DNA from: Graphiopsis chlorocephala
Lineage: Eukaryota; Ascomycota; Dothideomycetes; Cladosporiales; Cladosporiaceae
Assembly: GCA_022828445.1 (NCBI GenBank)
Contig: JAIZZJ010000007.1
Coordinates: 186,001-250,000 of the forward strand
Direction: 5' to 3'
DNA: 64,000 bases
The notes under the pieces are model-generated. The model saw only the letters and a program-made list of their open reading frames with translations, did not search any database and had not been told where the DNA came from. The position numbers and the translations under genes were made by a program. Below, one piece after another: positions 34,844-46,504 of this stretch; positions within the stretch are counted from its first letter, which is position 1, and the number at the start of each line of letters is the position of its first letter.

Positions 34844-35757
34844 GTGGATGCAAGACTCACGTGCTTCTAGAAGGCCGGCTGGATATGCTCCTCAGCCGAC
34901 CGACAAAAATTTCCTCTTCTCAAGCTTCGACGACCTACTTATGGATGCATGGAAACCATCTGCGACAATACCAGGATCGCAACGCCGCTAGTCACGCTAC
35001 ACGTCTCTCCTCCTCGCAGCAACGCCTCACAACGTAACGTACTCCCTGGAACCGAACAACAACGACCCCGCACACACACTTCTAGTGTATAGATAAAAAC
35101 TACTCTTCTTTTTGCGACTCGACTCTTTGCTGGTTGTGTGCAGCGGCGTTTAAGCGGCGCTGGCGCAGAAACGATAAGCCTCCTTGCTTCCTCCTCCCTT
35201 TTTGGCATTGCGGTCTGCGGCGAGTGTGCTTTTTTTCTTCCTTGTTGTGGGCGAGGACGGATCCTTATGCATTTTTCTAGTGAGTCTGCGAGTCTTGTTA
35301 TTGTTTGCAGAATGACCTTGCAGAATGACCAAAAGAATGTGTGTTTTCAACTTTTACGTTTATCTTCCCTGATGTTTCGCCATCCATCTATTCGCTTGTG
35401 TTCATTGTTTGGTAGTTGGCGTGTGATGGGTCTCAAGTGCACATTTAACTTACGAGGGAGTATGTCTCGGATTTCGTTGATCGGTTGCTATTCAATCCGA
35501 AGAGCTGCGACATGAACTAATGCGCTGATATGTCTCCAGCCACCCAAGTTCGATGTTCGTTCGCCTAATCAAACAGGCCGCGAGACTTTGCCCACATTGC
35601 GACAACAGAAGGTCGCGCCAAAAATGCAGCTCCTAATCAGACACCAGCGACGTTCGTACCAAAGCTTATCCGCAACACAATAACACTCCACAGTTCAACC
35701 GTACAGTTCTGTCTCTTTTAGCCACTCGCTCTGGACCCTGGCGACATCAAACTCAAC
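34844..35757. other. Convergent intergenic region
   Basis: The 3' UTRs of eIF4B (+) and the F-box-like gene (-) lie here. A T-rich tract runs near 35220-35290. No gene was seen. Confidence 0.5.
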
Positions 35758-36636
35758 TCAATTGCCACTGCGCTTTCCCTTCTTGCCGACGGGGCTCTTA
35801 TTGTTGCTCTTCGCTCCATCAGAATCGTCAGAGTCGTCGCTCTCCTCTTCCTTCTCTTCGGCAATGTAACCGACCAGCAAGTCAGCCACGGCGCGGCAGC
35901 TAGTGATGTCGTTGGTAATCACGCTATAGCCATGGCGCGTGAAGAACCCTCCCAGAAACTTAGCCTGCGTGACCGCCAAGCGGCTTTCACACATCTCCTT
36001 GACAACCACCAACGCCTGCTTGCGATCGTTTGGCACACAAATCGGGCCCATCGCCGTCGACGGCTGCAGCGACAGCCTGAACACCAGCGTGCATTCCGCA
36101 GCAGTAGTCAGGTTGCAATTGGTAAGAATCCGCAGCGGAAGGGTTAGCGCCAGCGTGCTCCCTTCCATCAGGCGCATGACAAGCGCCTGGTCGTCACGGG
36201 CGTGGACTCTCGGATCCCAAACGCCGAGATCGATCTCGACGGGGCGGATCATGCTCGCGAACTCCATGATTCCACTGTGCTGCAGCCAGGCCCTGAGAGT
36301 CGCCGCGCGAGTTTTGTTGATGTTGTACGCACGGTTCCGGGGCTTGACGTCCATGAAGGTTGGCTTGCCCGCCGGGTAAGAGTAGGCGGAGAGTGTGTCG
36401 GAGACGATGCGGATGGAGGCTGTGGACCAGAAGATCGCGAGCGTCTCGTGGCGGAGCTGCTTGCAGGTTACAGTCAGGGCGAGGGCGCTGCGGATTTCTT
36501 TCTTCTTGCAACTAAGGCGTGCGCGATCGTTTTGGATGTCGACGTGGAACTTTTCGGCGAGCTGGGCTTTGAGGAAGAAGTGGTAGATGCGGTTGCGAAG
36601 CTCGCCGCTGAGCTTGCCGAAGGGAGAGACGTCCAT
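35758..36636 (-). CDS. F-box-like fungal protein of unknown function
   Basis: This 292-aa single-exon protein begins with FGKLSGELRNRIYHFFLK. That is the 'LP-x-ELRNxIY' motif seen at the start of many ascomycete F-box-like orphans, and here it appears with Ser-Gly in place of Leu-Pro. LALTVTCKQLRHETLAIFW, the usual second helix of this group, follows. The middle (about 90-240) has no named domain. The C-terminus is acidic then basic (EEKEEESDDSDDSDG...KKGKRSGN), typical of a nuclear protein. F-box-like proteins link substrates to SCF ubiquitin ligases, but that role is not shown for this group. Confidence 0.7.
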   Translation of the reverse strand: MDVSPFGKLSGELRNRIYHFFLKAQLAEKFHVDIQNDRARLSCKKKEIRSALALTVTCKQLRHETLAIFWSTASIRIVSDTLSAYSYPAGKPTFMDVKPRNRAYNINKTRAATLRAWLQHSGIMEFASMIRPVEIDLGVWDPRVHARDDQALVMRLMEGSTLALTLPLRILTNCNLTTAAECTLVFRLSLQPSTAMGPICVPNDRKQALVVVKEMCESRLAVTQAKFLGGFFTRHGYSVITNDITSCRAVADLLVGYIAEEKEEESDDSDDSDGAKSNNKSPVGKKGKRSGN

Positions 36637-38663
36637 TGTCTTTCGGCGTTGTGAATGGAGGCTTTCTTAGACACAGAAACGGGTGGGTGGTTCTGACCTT
36701 TGGTATTGTCGGTGGAAAAGGAAAGGAGTTCTTATTGTGTCTATCATAAGCAAAGTAGGGCGGCAGCTGAGTTTCAGTACTTGAAACCAACACTCAGATC
36801 AGTCTCAGAGACTTGTCATAGGCGTGGGTAATCGTTTTGTTAGCACCGAGAGCAGGCGGCAGTTCAGAAGGTGCGCGCTGCGTTTCGTGAGTGGTTGCGA
36901 AGGTTGGTCGGTGACGGTACGTATCGGCTTAGGTATGTGGGTCAGATGTTGGTGAAATGGTGAAGGATCGGTCGAGAGTGAGGATCTGTTCCCCCAAGGA
37001 TGGCTAGCTCCCAGGCATTGCCATTGAGTTTCCATGTGACAGGCCCACCTTTCCGGGACGCAGAGGCAACGATGAAACATTCACGTGTCTGCCTCTGTCA
37101 GCGGCTCTGGGATTCAGTTTTGTGCTGATAATGAGGTTCGCTGTCTGCGATTCTTGCCGGTATCTCAGGGATGTTGGATGTCGGGAAACCAGTAGCAGGC
37201 TATATCGTTGTCGTGGTTAATATCGCTAGTTAGACCACTGTCGACACAGATATCCAGGAATGTTCATTTGACTATCCAGATAGATCTCAACGCGGTCGTA
37301 GATGAATTTTCCCCGTCGTTTTTCTTGAACCGAGCCCTCCCTCACTCACTCAGTCCGCAGTGCAGAGGTTGCACTTCCAGCCTTGATTGACGCCTCACAA
37401 GCCATATTCCCTAGCAATTATATCGATGTCCAGTAGTTTCCACAACGCAGATGTCTGATGATTGCTTGAGCCAGAGAACTAGCCGTACCGACACCCATGT
37501 ATAATTGCTGCTGGTAGGTGTTGAAAGAGTGTTGAGATCACTTCGGGAGTCCTGGTGGAAAGGCTCATTTGAAGTGCGGTCCGTCATTTGTGTTTTTCTT
37601 CACTCAAAGACAGCTTGTGATCGATTCCGCAGTTGCCAGAAAGGCTCTGATGACCTAGAGGAGAGCCATTACATCTCTTCGCGACCCAAATGGCCGAGGA
37701 CGTCAGAGAGAGATATCAAAAACTCAACTCGATAGCTCGTTGTAGACCACCGAAACGGTACCGCATCGCATGTACAGTCCCTCGTGCATGAGTTCACACT
37801 TGAGGGATCTCAATGAGCTTGTGAACTTCGAGTTGATGTCAGCAGGTACACGTGTTGGTTGTGAGAAGTCTCACCCTTTGAGATACACCATTAAGATGCC
37901 AAAATCAGTGATCTGTCATGCTCCACCAACCAGGCATGAGCAATGTAGGATTGGCAATCCTACAAATGGAATACGTCCGCTGTATACAGACTCGCGCTCA
38001 GAGATCAATTCGTAGAGATTGCTTGCCTTGATAATTTCCAGCAGTGAGTGACGGTAATACTTCACTTCGCTAAGCTTCACTCGTGCCCTTCCCATGAAAG
38101 GAGACCAAGGTACCGCCTAATGGCACTCACTCCGGCTCAAAGTCAGATCGAATTACATGGCCTAGTCGAATCAGACCTGCCATAAAATAAGAAAGCAATC
38201 GCTCGAGTCCTAACCGTAATCTTAATTCTAAACAAGACAACGATGTCGGATGAATGATGATGTAATGTGAATTTTGTAAATGGAATATATGCGACGACCC
38301 ACTATATGTGCAGCATATCACACATGTCAGCTCGATCTAGGCACTGTAGAACTCCAGATCCTAATAAACCCCTGCAATCGAATCTCCACGCTCACAAGCG
38401 CGAGTATGATACGGTCTCATCGCTAAAAATGCCAACGAAACCATTATGTTCCCTTCGTCCCCACTGATCGTTACAAAAGAAATAGAAAACAAATGAAAAA
38501 AAAAAGGTCAGTCCCTCAATCGCCAAAAACCCCAGTTCCCACTTTTTATTTGATGCTCCCGTCATTTACACCTCGCGAGAGCAACAGCAGTCGCGTTTCG
38601 ATAATGCGTCCATTAAATCATTTCAAGGTCGTAAATATTGCTCGCACACGCGTCTTCTTTTTA
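36637..38663. other. 2-kb intergenic region
   Basis: This lies between the F-box-like start and the 3' end of the arrestin gene, both on the minus strand. It is somewhat AT-richer than its surroundings in the second half. No gene or repeat could be supported. Confidence 0.5.
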
Positions 38664-41219
38664 TCATCTTCCCACAGGCACCCATTCGCGTCTTATATCC
38701 ATGCTCCTGTGCACGCGACCACCGGGGGTAAGTGGGACGTTCACGCGGCCGCGAAGATGGCTTTCGTCGCCACTGTCTTCGTCCTCATCGTACGCGTCGC
38801 TGAGGCGTGCGAAGTAATCTGACAAACCGCTTGTCGGTGAAGCGATGCTGTCGTATTGCGGAGGAGGTGTGATGAGTGCGGGCGGAGGTGCCTCGTCTTC
38901 GAATGCGGGAGGGTTGAATGATGGGGCGCGTAGGATGTGCATTGGTCGTGGTTGGCGGGAGGAGTTTGCTGTTGGTAATTGGCCAGAGAGGTGTGCTGTG
39001 GGCGGGCGAGGCAGGGTAGGTCTTTCTAATAACGATTCTTGGGTGTTTAGGTTGCTGTTCGCGGCGTTCAGGGCGTTCATGGCAGGGTATGCGGCGGGCG
39101 AGTTGCGACGGCGGGCAGCGCCTGGACAGCCACAGTCATAGAGGTGAGTGCCGTTCACGCCTGATTCTGGTGAGGTGTATGCTGGTAGGGAGATGTTGGC
39201 TTGAGTGGCACGACATGAGAGGATGTGGAAAGGTGAGTCGATTGAGATCTCGAAGTGACGACGTTTCGTAGGATCATTTTGATCGGGCTTGGAGAGTCGC
39301 ATGACAATCTGGAATACTGTTAGTACAAGTGGGATTGGTCCAGCGTGAAGAGAACGAACCTTTATCCAGTGATGCACCTGGATGTTCTGGTATGTCGTGT
39401 CGCAGTGCAAGCGCTGATGTCTATCCTTATCCTTCATAGTGTGACAGCTTGGTAGTTGCACATTGAATTCCATCTCTGTTGGTCCAATATTGCTGTCGCC
39501 GTGGAGGTTTCCCAGTAGGTTTGTTGTATCTGTGGGCGTGACATTTTCACCCCTAGCGGCTCGTACACGAGCGTCATATGGGATACCGCCGCCAGCCGTG
39601 ATTCGCATCGTGCTTCCTGGGAAAGCGCTCGTAGGATCGCTGTCGGATCGCTTCTCGAATAGTTGCACCTTTCTTGTCGGCTCCATGCGGTGGACGTGCT
39701 TGTTTGAACAGAAATACTCGATGTTCTCTGTCACCAACACTTTAATCCTGTGACATTGAACCTTCGCCAATGGTGTGAGTTTGAATGCTATTGGGACCTG
39801 GGACCCCAGTGGGAAACTCTTGCCAGATATGACGATGTCGTAGTGTAATTGATCTTCCCAGTTCCGGCTGATGGCGATAGGCTCAACTTGCTCCAAAGAC
39901 CCTTCGCTTGGAGCGCGAATAAGTGTCACTTCCTTTGAGCCAACCAAATTTGCTCGGAATGCTCCAGATCTCTCGACAGTCGCCTCTAGTTCGTACTTCA
40001 CGCTTCCGAGATCCACATCGATGGTCTCGGGTAGCCGGCTGTCGATGGGCAGCTCGAAGTTGTACAAATAATCTCCAGGCAAAAACGTCCTGTAGCCTTT
40101 CGCTGCCACTGAAGGGCCGTCCTTGGGTGCTTCGCCCTTTCCAAAACTCCTCGATTGGTTGACTTGTAGTGAGAGTTTCTTCGCATCTCTGGATGTCAAA
40201 TTGAGCGCAGAGCTGTTTGGCGACCTGTGTGCTGACAGTGGGTCCAGCCTTGAAGCGCTCGTAGCAGCACCGTCGCTCCCCTTCGCCAGCTGAACGTGGT
40301 CTGCACCGGTACTCCTCTCCGCGCTGTCGAATTGTGCGTTGAAGAAAGGCCAGGTGTGGTTCATGATGGTGTTAGTCTCCTCGAACTCCGATTTTTTCGG
40401 TGGAATGCCCTCGGGCCACTTGGTAATAGCCTTGCCGCGGAATTTCAGTGTAATCGCCTTGATCTTTGCGCTCTTTTGCACGCGCACATGCAAGCTGCCG
40501 CGTAGCATGGCGGTGTTGCCTGGTACAGCCTCCGCATTCTCGAATCCTTGCAAGAACAACACCGGCTCGGCCAGATGTACACCAACAGAGACACCGTTTC
40601 CGGCCGCAAGTGGCTTCTCCTCTTCCATGTTCACTGGGATTACGCTGTTGCCGAGCGTGCCATTCGCGTTTATTTGTGGAGACACCGCCATGCTGTGGGC
40701 GCTGTTCTCACTCCCACTTGATCGATTCGTGGCATGTCGTACATCGCTGTTCAGCCTTGGTCTACTGACCATGCCACTGACCGGGCCACTGATGGACCCT
40801 CTGATTGCTCCTCTCATGTTTTCGGAATCTGCTTCTGACGTTCTAGGCGTGAAGCTTCCGGGCGACCAGGACTGCCGATTCTTCTTTTTTTGCAACTTCT
40901 CCTGTGTCGTGTCGGTCTGTGGCTGTGACTGTGATTGTATCACGGATCTAAGGAACCTTTTTGCTGATTCTCGCGAGACTGCCAGTTTGAATCTTGGTTC
41001 ACGCTTCTGCGAAGCGTCCGAGGGTTTGGGTGGTTCCGGAATAAAGGCGCCGAGATTTTGTACTCGGATGCGTCCGGGAGGTGTCCGACGTGGATTGAAG
41101 AAGTCGAGGCTGCGACGTTGGGACGAAGTTCGTGTCGGAGCTGGTGCTGGTTCAGGTTGTGGTGGTGGGACGTAGGAGATGCGGGCTGAGTTGCGACTAC
41201 GGTACTCGACGGCTGCCAT
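38664..41219 (-). CDS. Alpha-arrestin (ART-type ubiquitin-ligase adaptor)
   Basis: Exons are 41219-39360 and 39308-38664. The 51-bp intron (donor GTTCGT, branch TACTAAC, acceptor TCCAG) has no stop and a multiple of three bases. Splicing restores HHWIKIVMRLSKPD, the arrestin strand, in an 834-aa protein. The N-terminal 210 residues are disordered. Arrestin_N starts near 214 (VHLAEPVLFLQGFENAE, then LRGSLHVRVQKSAKIKAITLKFRGK). Arrestin_C spans about 480-650 (HYDIVISGKSFPLGSQVPIAFKLTPL). A PPQY (PPxY) motif near the C-terminus should bind the WW domains of an Rsp5/NEDD4 ligase, directing endocytosis of transporters. I chose the Met at 41219 because the upstream in-frame segment looks non-coding. 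Confidence 0.9.
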   Translation of the reverse strand: MAAVEYRSRNSARISYVPPPQPEPAPAPTRTSSQRRSLDFFNPRRTPPGRIRVQNLGAFIPEPPKPSDASQKREPRFKLAVSRESAKRFLRSVIQSQSQPQTDTTQEKLQKKKNRQSWSPGSFTPRTSEADSENMRGAIRGSISGPVSGMVSRPRLNSDVRHATNRSSGSENSAHSMAVSPQINANGTLGNSVIPVNMEEEKPLAAGNGVSVGVHLAEPVLFLQGFENAEAVPGNTAMLRGSLHVRVQKSAKIKAITLKFRGKAITKWPEGIPPKKSEFEETNTIMNHTWPFFNAQFDSAERSTGADHVQLAKGSDGAATSASRLDPLSAHRSPNSSALNLTSRDAKKLSLQVNQSRSFGKGEAPKDGPSVAAKGYRTFLPGDYLYNFELPIDSRLPETIDVDLGSVKYELEATVERSGAFRANLVGSKEVTLIRAPSEGSLEQVEPIAISRNWEDQLHYDIVISGKSFPLGSQVPIAFKLTPLAKVQCHRIKVLVTENIEYFCSNKHVHRMEPTRKVQLFEKRSDSDPTSAFPGSTMRITAGGGIPYDARVRAARGENVTPTDTTNLLGNLHGDSNIGPTEMEFNVQLPSCHTMKDKDRHQRLHCDTTYQNIQVHHWIKVRSLHAGPIPLVLTVFQIVMRLSKPDQNDPTKRRHFEISIDSPFHILSCRATQANISLPAYTSPESGVNGTHLYDCGCPGAARRRNSPAAYPAMNALNAANSNLNTQESLLERPTLPRPPTAHLSGQLPTANSSRQPRPMHILRAPSFNPPAFEDEAPPPALITPPPQYDSIASPTSGLSDYFARLSDAYDEDEDSGDESHLRGRVNVPLTPGGRVHRSMDIRREWVPVGR

Positions 41220-43749
41220 TGCGGGATCTGCGTTAGCCTGTGTTCTCTGGGCAAAAGCTGAGGTTGCATCATGGCAATCTAGAAGAAAAATAAATGCGGT
41301 AGAAATCGAAGAGAAGGACATGAAACGACGATTGAAATGCAGGACCGTCCGAGCTTGATGTGACAGCACTGGCAGGAAGCATGGTGACACACGGCGTCAC
41401 CACATGCCAGCACAGGACGCACGAGCGCGTATGTTGAGGAAGAAGCGGTGGCACTTACTTTCAATCTCCTTTGCCTGTGAGCGAGTCAATAGCGATTGTT
41501 GGGCAGCAGTGGTGCCGGGTTGTGTTCTGCGGTTTCAGCGTGGAATTGCGACGGTCAAAGCACTAAGAAGTAGCTGCGGTAGCCCTGTCAGTGGCAGCTG
41601 ACGTCGTACAGATACAGAGGAAAGCGTCCAAGAAAAGGCTGTGTTGCCAGCAGCAGTCCAAGAACAGCAGACAGGCTTAGACTAAAATGACCCCAATCCC
41701 TGTTCGGCGGTTGGCACCAGAAAAATGAGCTGGGGTTGGAGATCCTGACGTGGAGTGGAGATCTCATGTACGAAACGCTACGCAATGCTTTGGACGACGG
41801 TGCCGGATAAGGTTCTTGCTGGCGCTAATCTTACCCTCCGCGCGGAGACGGCAGATGGCGGATGGGATCGAATGCAGAACGGCGGCGAAGCGTTCACGAG
41901 CAGTGGTATGGGCGAGACAGGTGGAAGTATCACGGAGATGGCATAACAATCGGCAGTGAAAGACAAAAGTACCCGTCATGTCCTGCGCTGACCGATCTCG
42001 ACGATGTCGGCGCCGGGCAGCAACAGCTGTATCGATACATCTTCGGGCTTTGGTGCGGATCTAGAGGGTAGCGCAGCAGGCACGCGCTAAAACATGATTT
42101 GAGGACTCGAGCGTCGAAACAGTCTGCGCCAAACTCGTCATCGCGCAAAGCAAGGCGAATTGTTCAGCGAGTCGGCTTCTTCGGCTGGTCAGCAGCAGTC
42201 GAGACTCGAGACTACTCGAGCGCCGACGTCTTCCGCCATGTCCATTATCTGCCCGGTCGCGATGTTCTCGAACTGCCTCCTACGCATGTCCGGAAGCGCG
42301 GAAGCAGTGTAGCTGTGAGGCGCTCATCTGTCTGTCATGTCACAAGCAGGTACAGCGCTGGAAGTGCGCGGCAGTCATGCGCGAAAGTTTGCACACTTCC
42401 AAATATACCAAGTCGACCCTGCCGACTTGCCGTGAACCGCCCTTGTCCATTGATGAAGGAGGCATCACTGGGCTTTGCAGAAATCCATGCTACACGTCGA
42501 GCACGTCTATTGCATGGCTGGCAGGGCTGTGTGCAGACGCGAGCCTCGGCACCGCGTCCGCGCAGACATCACACGACTGTCGAGGTCTTGTGTGCGTATG
42601 GTGGCGGCCCTGGGTATCTGGGCGAGCTGCCCCTCGTCCGCAGTACAAGTATTGTGCTAGCAGTAAAGAGACAGTCGTCGTAGACAGGGTATGGCTGCAG
42701 GCATATGTCCAGTCGGATCCACAGGCACAAAACTTTGTGGTCACCCTGTAAGCACAGCCTGTTGAAGTATCCGGAAATGCGACTCGTGAGTCGAGCGGCA
42801 CGGGGACAATAGATGAATTTGCATGCAACAGCTTGCGACGCTTGCAATATATTGCAGAATTAATTGGGCACTGTGTCTCTGTTATGCTTGATGTCATTGC
42901 CCAAAGCTGCGGTAGCGTCGAAGTCTTGTTTACGCCACTCAAACGGTTTCATAGAGACCGGCGTGCTTTCGCCGTAGTGGATGAAGCGGCCATAATAATT
43001 CGATAGGAGTGAGCCAGGTTTGCCTACTCCGCCTCGTCCGCATGGCCCCATGGGTGGTGGGGGACGAGATGATCGGCGCACAAGAGTAAGCGGTATCGGC
43101 GTCGGCGGCCGGCCCTGATGATCATTCAGAACTGCTCGCCAATCTGCATCACAAATCCTTCCACAGCTTCCGTAATCGTTCACCTTGTTGAGGCTGATAC
43201 AGGTCGGCCCGACCGTTTCGCATGGGACGCTGCGCGCTGCACCTGTGCGGTGTCTGTAGAAGCACACCGGTCAGCATGCGACTCACGTGGCGTGCACAGA
43301 TTGTTCGTCGTGTCTTTGTTCATGTTGTTATTTGACCTCGGACTTGTCTCCAGGGTGTGGATCACTTTGTAGCCGACCGCTGGTGAGAGAGATGTCGCCG
43401 TACAATCGGTGCAAACCTCTGCAAACCAATCCTATCAAAGCCATGGAAGGACAACGACTTGACGTTTGATAAAGACTTCAATGTTTTTGTTGATGACGGC
43501 TGAGTTGCGCCGGTAAAAGCTTTAATCATGTTCCAACGGTGGTGTTGGAAAAGAAAGCGCAACCCGAGCAACCACAACCCTTGACTAATGTTGAAGTGCT
43601 GCCTGCACGGTATTCAAATTTGTGACGTCGATTAGTGTGGGGTAATTGAGTTGACTTTATTGAAAGCGCGAGACTTTCGTGTATTCGACACGCCACGAAC
43701 TCCAACGACGCGCCATAATCATCTGCTGCAGCAGCAACATACGAGAAGA
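41220..43749. other. 2.5-kb intergenic region between divergent genes
   Basis: The arrestin (-) and BRCT (+) genes diverge from here. Open frames such as 42099-42683 lack family features and overlap equally long frames on the other strand. No RNA gene or element was recognised. Confidence 0.5.
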
Positions 43750-46412
43750 ATGGCTGAGTATGGTGAGTCGTGTATGGTGGTAGCAATGGAATTTCCTATT
43801 ACTGACATACATGGAAGGCCGAGATCACCTGCCACTCCAGGATGTCGTGGTGTGCAGCACATCTCTTCCTCAGGAAGCTCGCGTAGGTCAAACTATATGG
43901 ACGGCAGCCGATATGTACTTACTGGCGGAACAGATTCGACTCACAGATCTCGCTAAGCAGATGGGAGCTCAGCACGCTCTGGACCTCACAGGCGAAGTCA
44001 CGCATCTCATAGTAGGTGACAGCAACACTCCGAAGTACAAGTACGTCGCTAAAGAGCGACCCGACATCATTGTACTGGACCCCGCCTGGATCGATGCTGT
44101 GAGAGCAGTCTGGATAGACGGCGGCGATGTGGACGTGCAAGGGATGGAGCGTGTTTACAGGTGTCCTACTTTTGCTGGCCTCAAAATATGCATAACTGGG
44201 TTCAATGACCAGGCGGAACGAAACCGGTTAGCTTCTATGGTTGAAAACGAGGGTGCGGAATACCATGGCGACCTCACGAAACAGGTCACACACCTGATTG
44301 TGGCCCAGTCCGGCAGCGCAAAACACAGGGCAGCCAAAGATTGGGGGATAAACACGGTTTCGACAAAGTGGTTGGAGGATAGCGTGGCGAGAGGCATGGC
44401 GCTGGACCCAAAGTTTTATGATCCAACCATGCCACACGAAGAGCAGGGCAAAGGCGCATACAGGAAAGAGACGGCAGCTCGGACGAGCCTGGGAAAGCGT
44501 CTAAGGAACGAAGAGTCTCAGACATCGGCTACGAGTGCCAGTAGCAAGAGAAAGCTCAGGCGACATGCCAGCAGAAGGCTGGAAGATCACAGCCAAGATA
44601 TGTGGCAGGACATCTCCGCGGCGGACACTACCACGGTTGCTCCCTCTGAAGTGACCGATCAATGGACGGCTGGAGATGAAGACTCTCAGCTCACCGTGGG
44701 CAGAGCAGTGGCCCAACCGCAAGTCAAACAGGCGTTCGCTGTTCATCAAGAGAACAACGCCTCAGTCGCGCCAAAACCTGAAGGTTTGTTTTCCGGCTGG
44801 TGCATCGCCACCGAAGGATTTGAGAAGGAGAAAACAAAGCGGCTTGCACAATACCTCGAACCCAACGGCGCACGCATCGTGAAAGGACTGCAAGATCTCC
44901 ACTTGATAAGAGATGAGGAGCAGGAGCAGTGTTGTCTTCTTGTTCCTCATGCGCAGATCGACCAAAACATGAGCAAGCCTCATTTGCCGACTGGAGTTGT
45001 CATCGCCACGGAATGGTGGGTGGAGCGATGCATTCACTACAAACAAGTCTTGGACCCACAGCAAGATGTTCTTAGCAAACCTCTCTGGAATCTCAACATT
45101 CTGGGTTTCTCAAAGTTGACAATTTCGACGACTGGGTTCTCTGGCGTTGATTACCGCCAGGTAGCTGAAGCAATCAAGCTCGCAGGAGCAACGTATCAAG
45201 AACAACTGACACCCAAAATCTCTGTACTCATCAGTGGAAACCCCACGGTCAAGAAGGAGAAGGCTTACTATGCTGCCAAGCATCATATCCCTGTAGTCAC
45301 TGCTGACTGGCTATGGACTTGCCTTGAGAAACAGCGCAAACCAACAATGGAAAGGTTCATGATTGAGCTTCCGAAGTATGACCCAAACAATGCCACGGGA
45401 AGCGCATCAGCTGCTGCCAGCCCTGCGCCAAGCGAAGCATTGAATAGGTCCGCAGATTCTGGTTCGAAGTGAGTAGTATCTGCTTTTGACATTTTGCCTC
45501 TTTCGTACGTTACTGATACATGGACCCGACAGAAAAGACAACCAGACCGTATCGCGGCTATCACACACACGAAAACGGCAAACAACACCATCATTGCCAC
45601 TGCAGGCACTAAAGCCAAATACGAAAAGTTCCAAGCCAGCTGGGCCCTTCGTGCACGAGGATGACGATGAGGACGATAATAACGAACATAATGATGATGG
45701 TGCTGCTGCGCCAGCCCAAGACGAAGACCTGACCAAGACTCACGAGGCGTCAAAAAAAGCTGTGCCTTTGCAAATTATCTCGCCTAATGCTTCTCCTCGG
45801 CGCAAACAACATTCCATCGATCAACAAAAAGTTATATCTCCACCCCAAGATAAACCCCCCCTTGAAACCATCAGCACAGAGGAACACAACGAGATACAGA
45901 CGGACACACACGAAGGGCAATCCCCTCCTGTAGATGGACCACCCGCGGACTTTGAAGCTCCGCCTTCACCTGAGCGCCTACAAACCAACTGGACCGCCAG
46001 CCTGGCATCTATCATGGAAAAGCAACAACGCCGCACCGCTTCTTCGGAACACCCTAATCCTGCTCAGCGCCTTAAACACCGCAAGCTCGGCCGCGCTGCA
46101 AGCGGAAGCAGCTTAGCCAGCCGCACCAACTCGGGCTCTGCAACCGCGAACCAGGAACTTGCTTATGGCGAGAAGTCCTTCTCGGACTCCTCCGATTCAC
46201 ATGCTGCCGCGCAAGAAGACTTGCCCAGCACGCAAATCGGCTACGAAACACTGGAGGCGGAGGCCGCGAGGATGCAGATGGCGAAGCGCATGGGCACGAG
46301 CTACTCTGATGAGAGCAGCGGGACGCGTCTCGCCAGCTTGGGAACTGTCAGAGACAGTGCTGCGCCTGCAGGCGCACCTGGTGGGCGGTCTAGAAACAGG
46401 ACGAGAAAATAG
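43750..46412 (+). CDS. dpb11: Four-BRCT checkpoint/replication scaffold (Rad4/Cut5, Dpb11, TopBP1 family)
   Basis: Exons are 43750-43762, 43818-45468 and 45533-46412, giving 847 aa. The first exon encodes only MAEY plus one base (intron 55 bp, donor GTGAGT). The second intron (64 bp, GTGAGT...CGACAG) removes an in-frame stop. Two BRCT pairs are visible: BRCT1 about 10-95 and BRCT2 about 120-205 (FAGLKICITGFND...WLEDSVARG), then BRCT3 about 325-420 (FSGWCIATEGF...WWVERCIHYK) and BRCT4 about 435-520. The last 300 residues are disordered and Ser/Thr-rich with a final basic tail. The order BRCT-BRCT, linker, BRCT-BRCT, tail is that of Dpb11/Rad4, which binds phosphorylated Sld3/Sld2 and Rad9 and activates ATR. 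Its 3' end is 92 bp from PPIL2. Confidence 0.93.
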
Positions 46413-46504
46413 GTGGCATTTGGAAGATAGAAGTATGGTACAACAGCACACAGCGTTCATAATCGCCTCTTCGATAGGTAAAGATGTACATGCAAAACTC
46501 CGCC

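Noticed and set aside
41220..41390. 57-residue upstream extension of the arrestin
   Set aside because: The segment has no arrestin-family character and the Met at 41219 is followed by the typical disordered leader.
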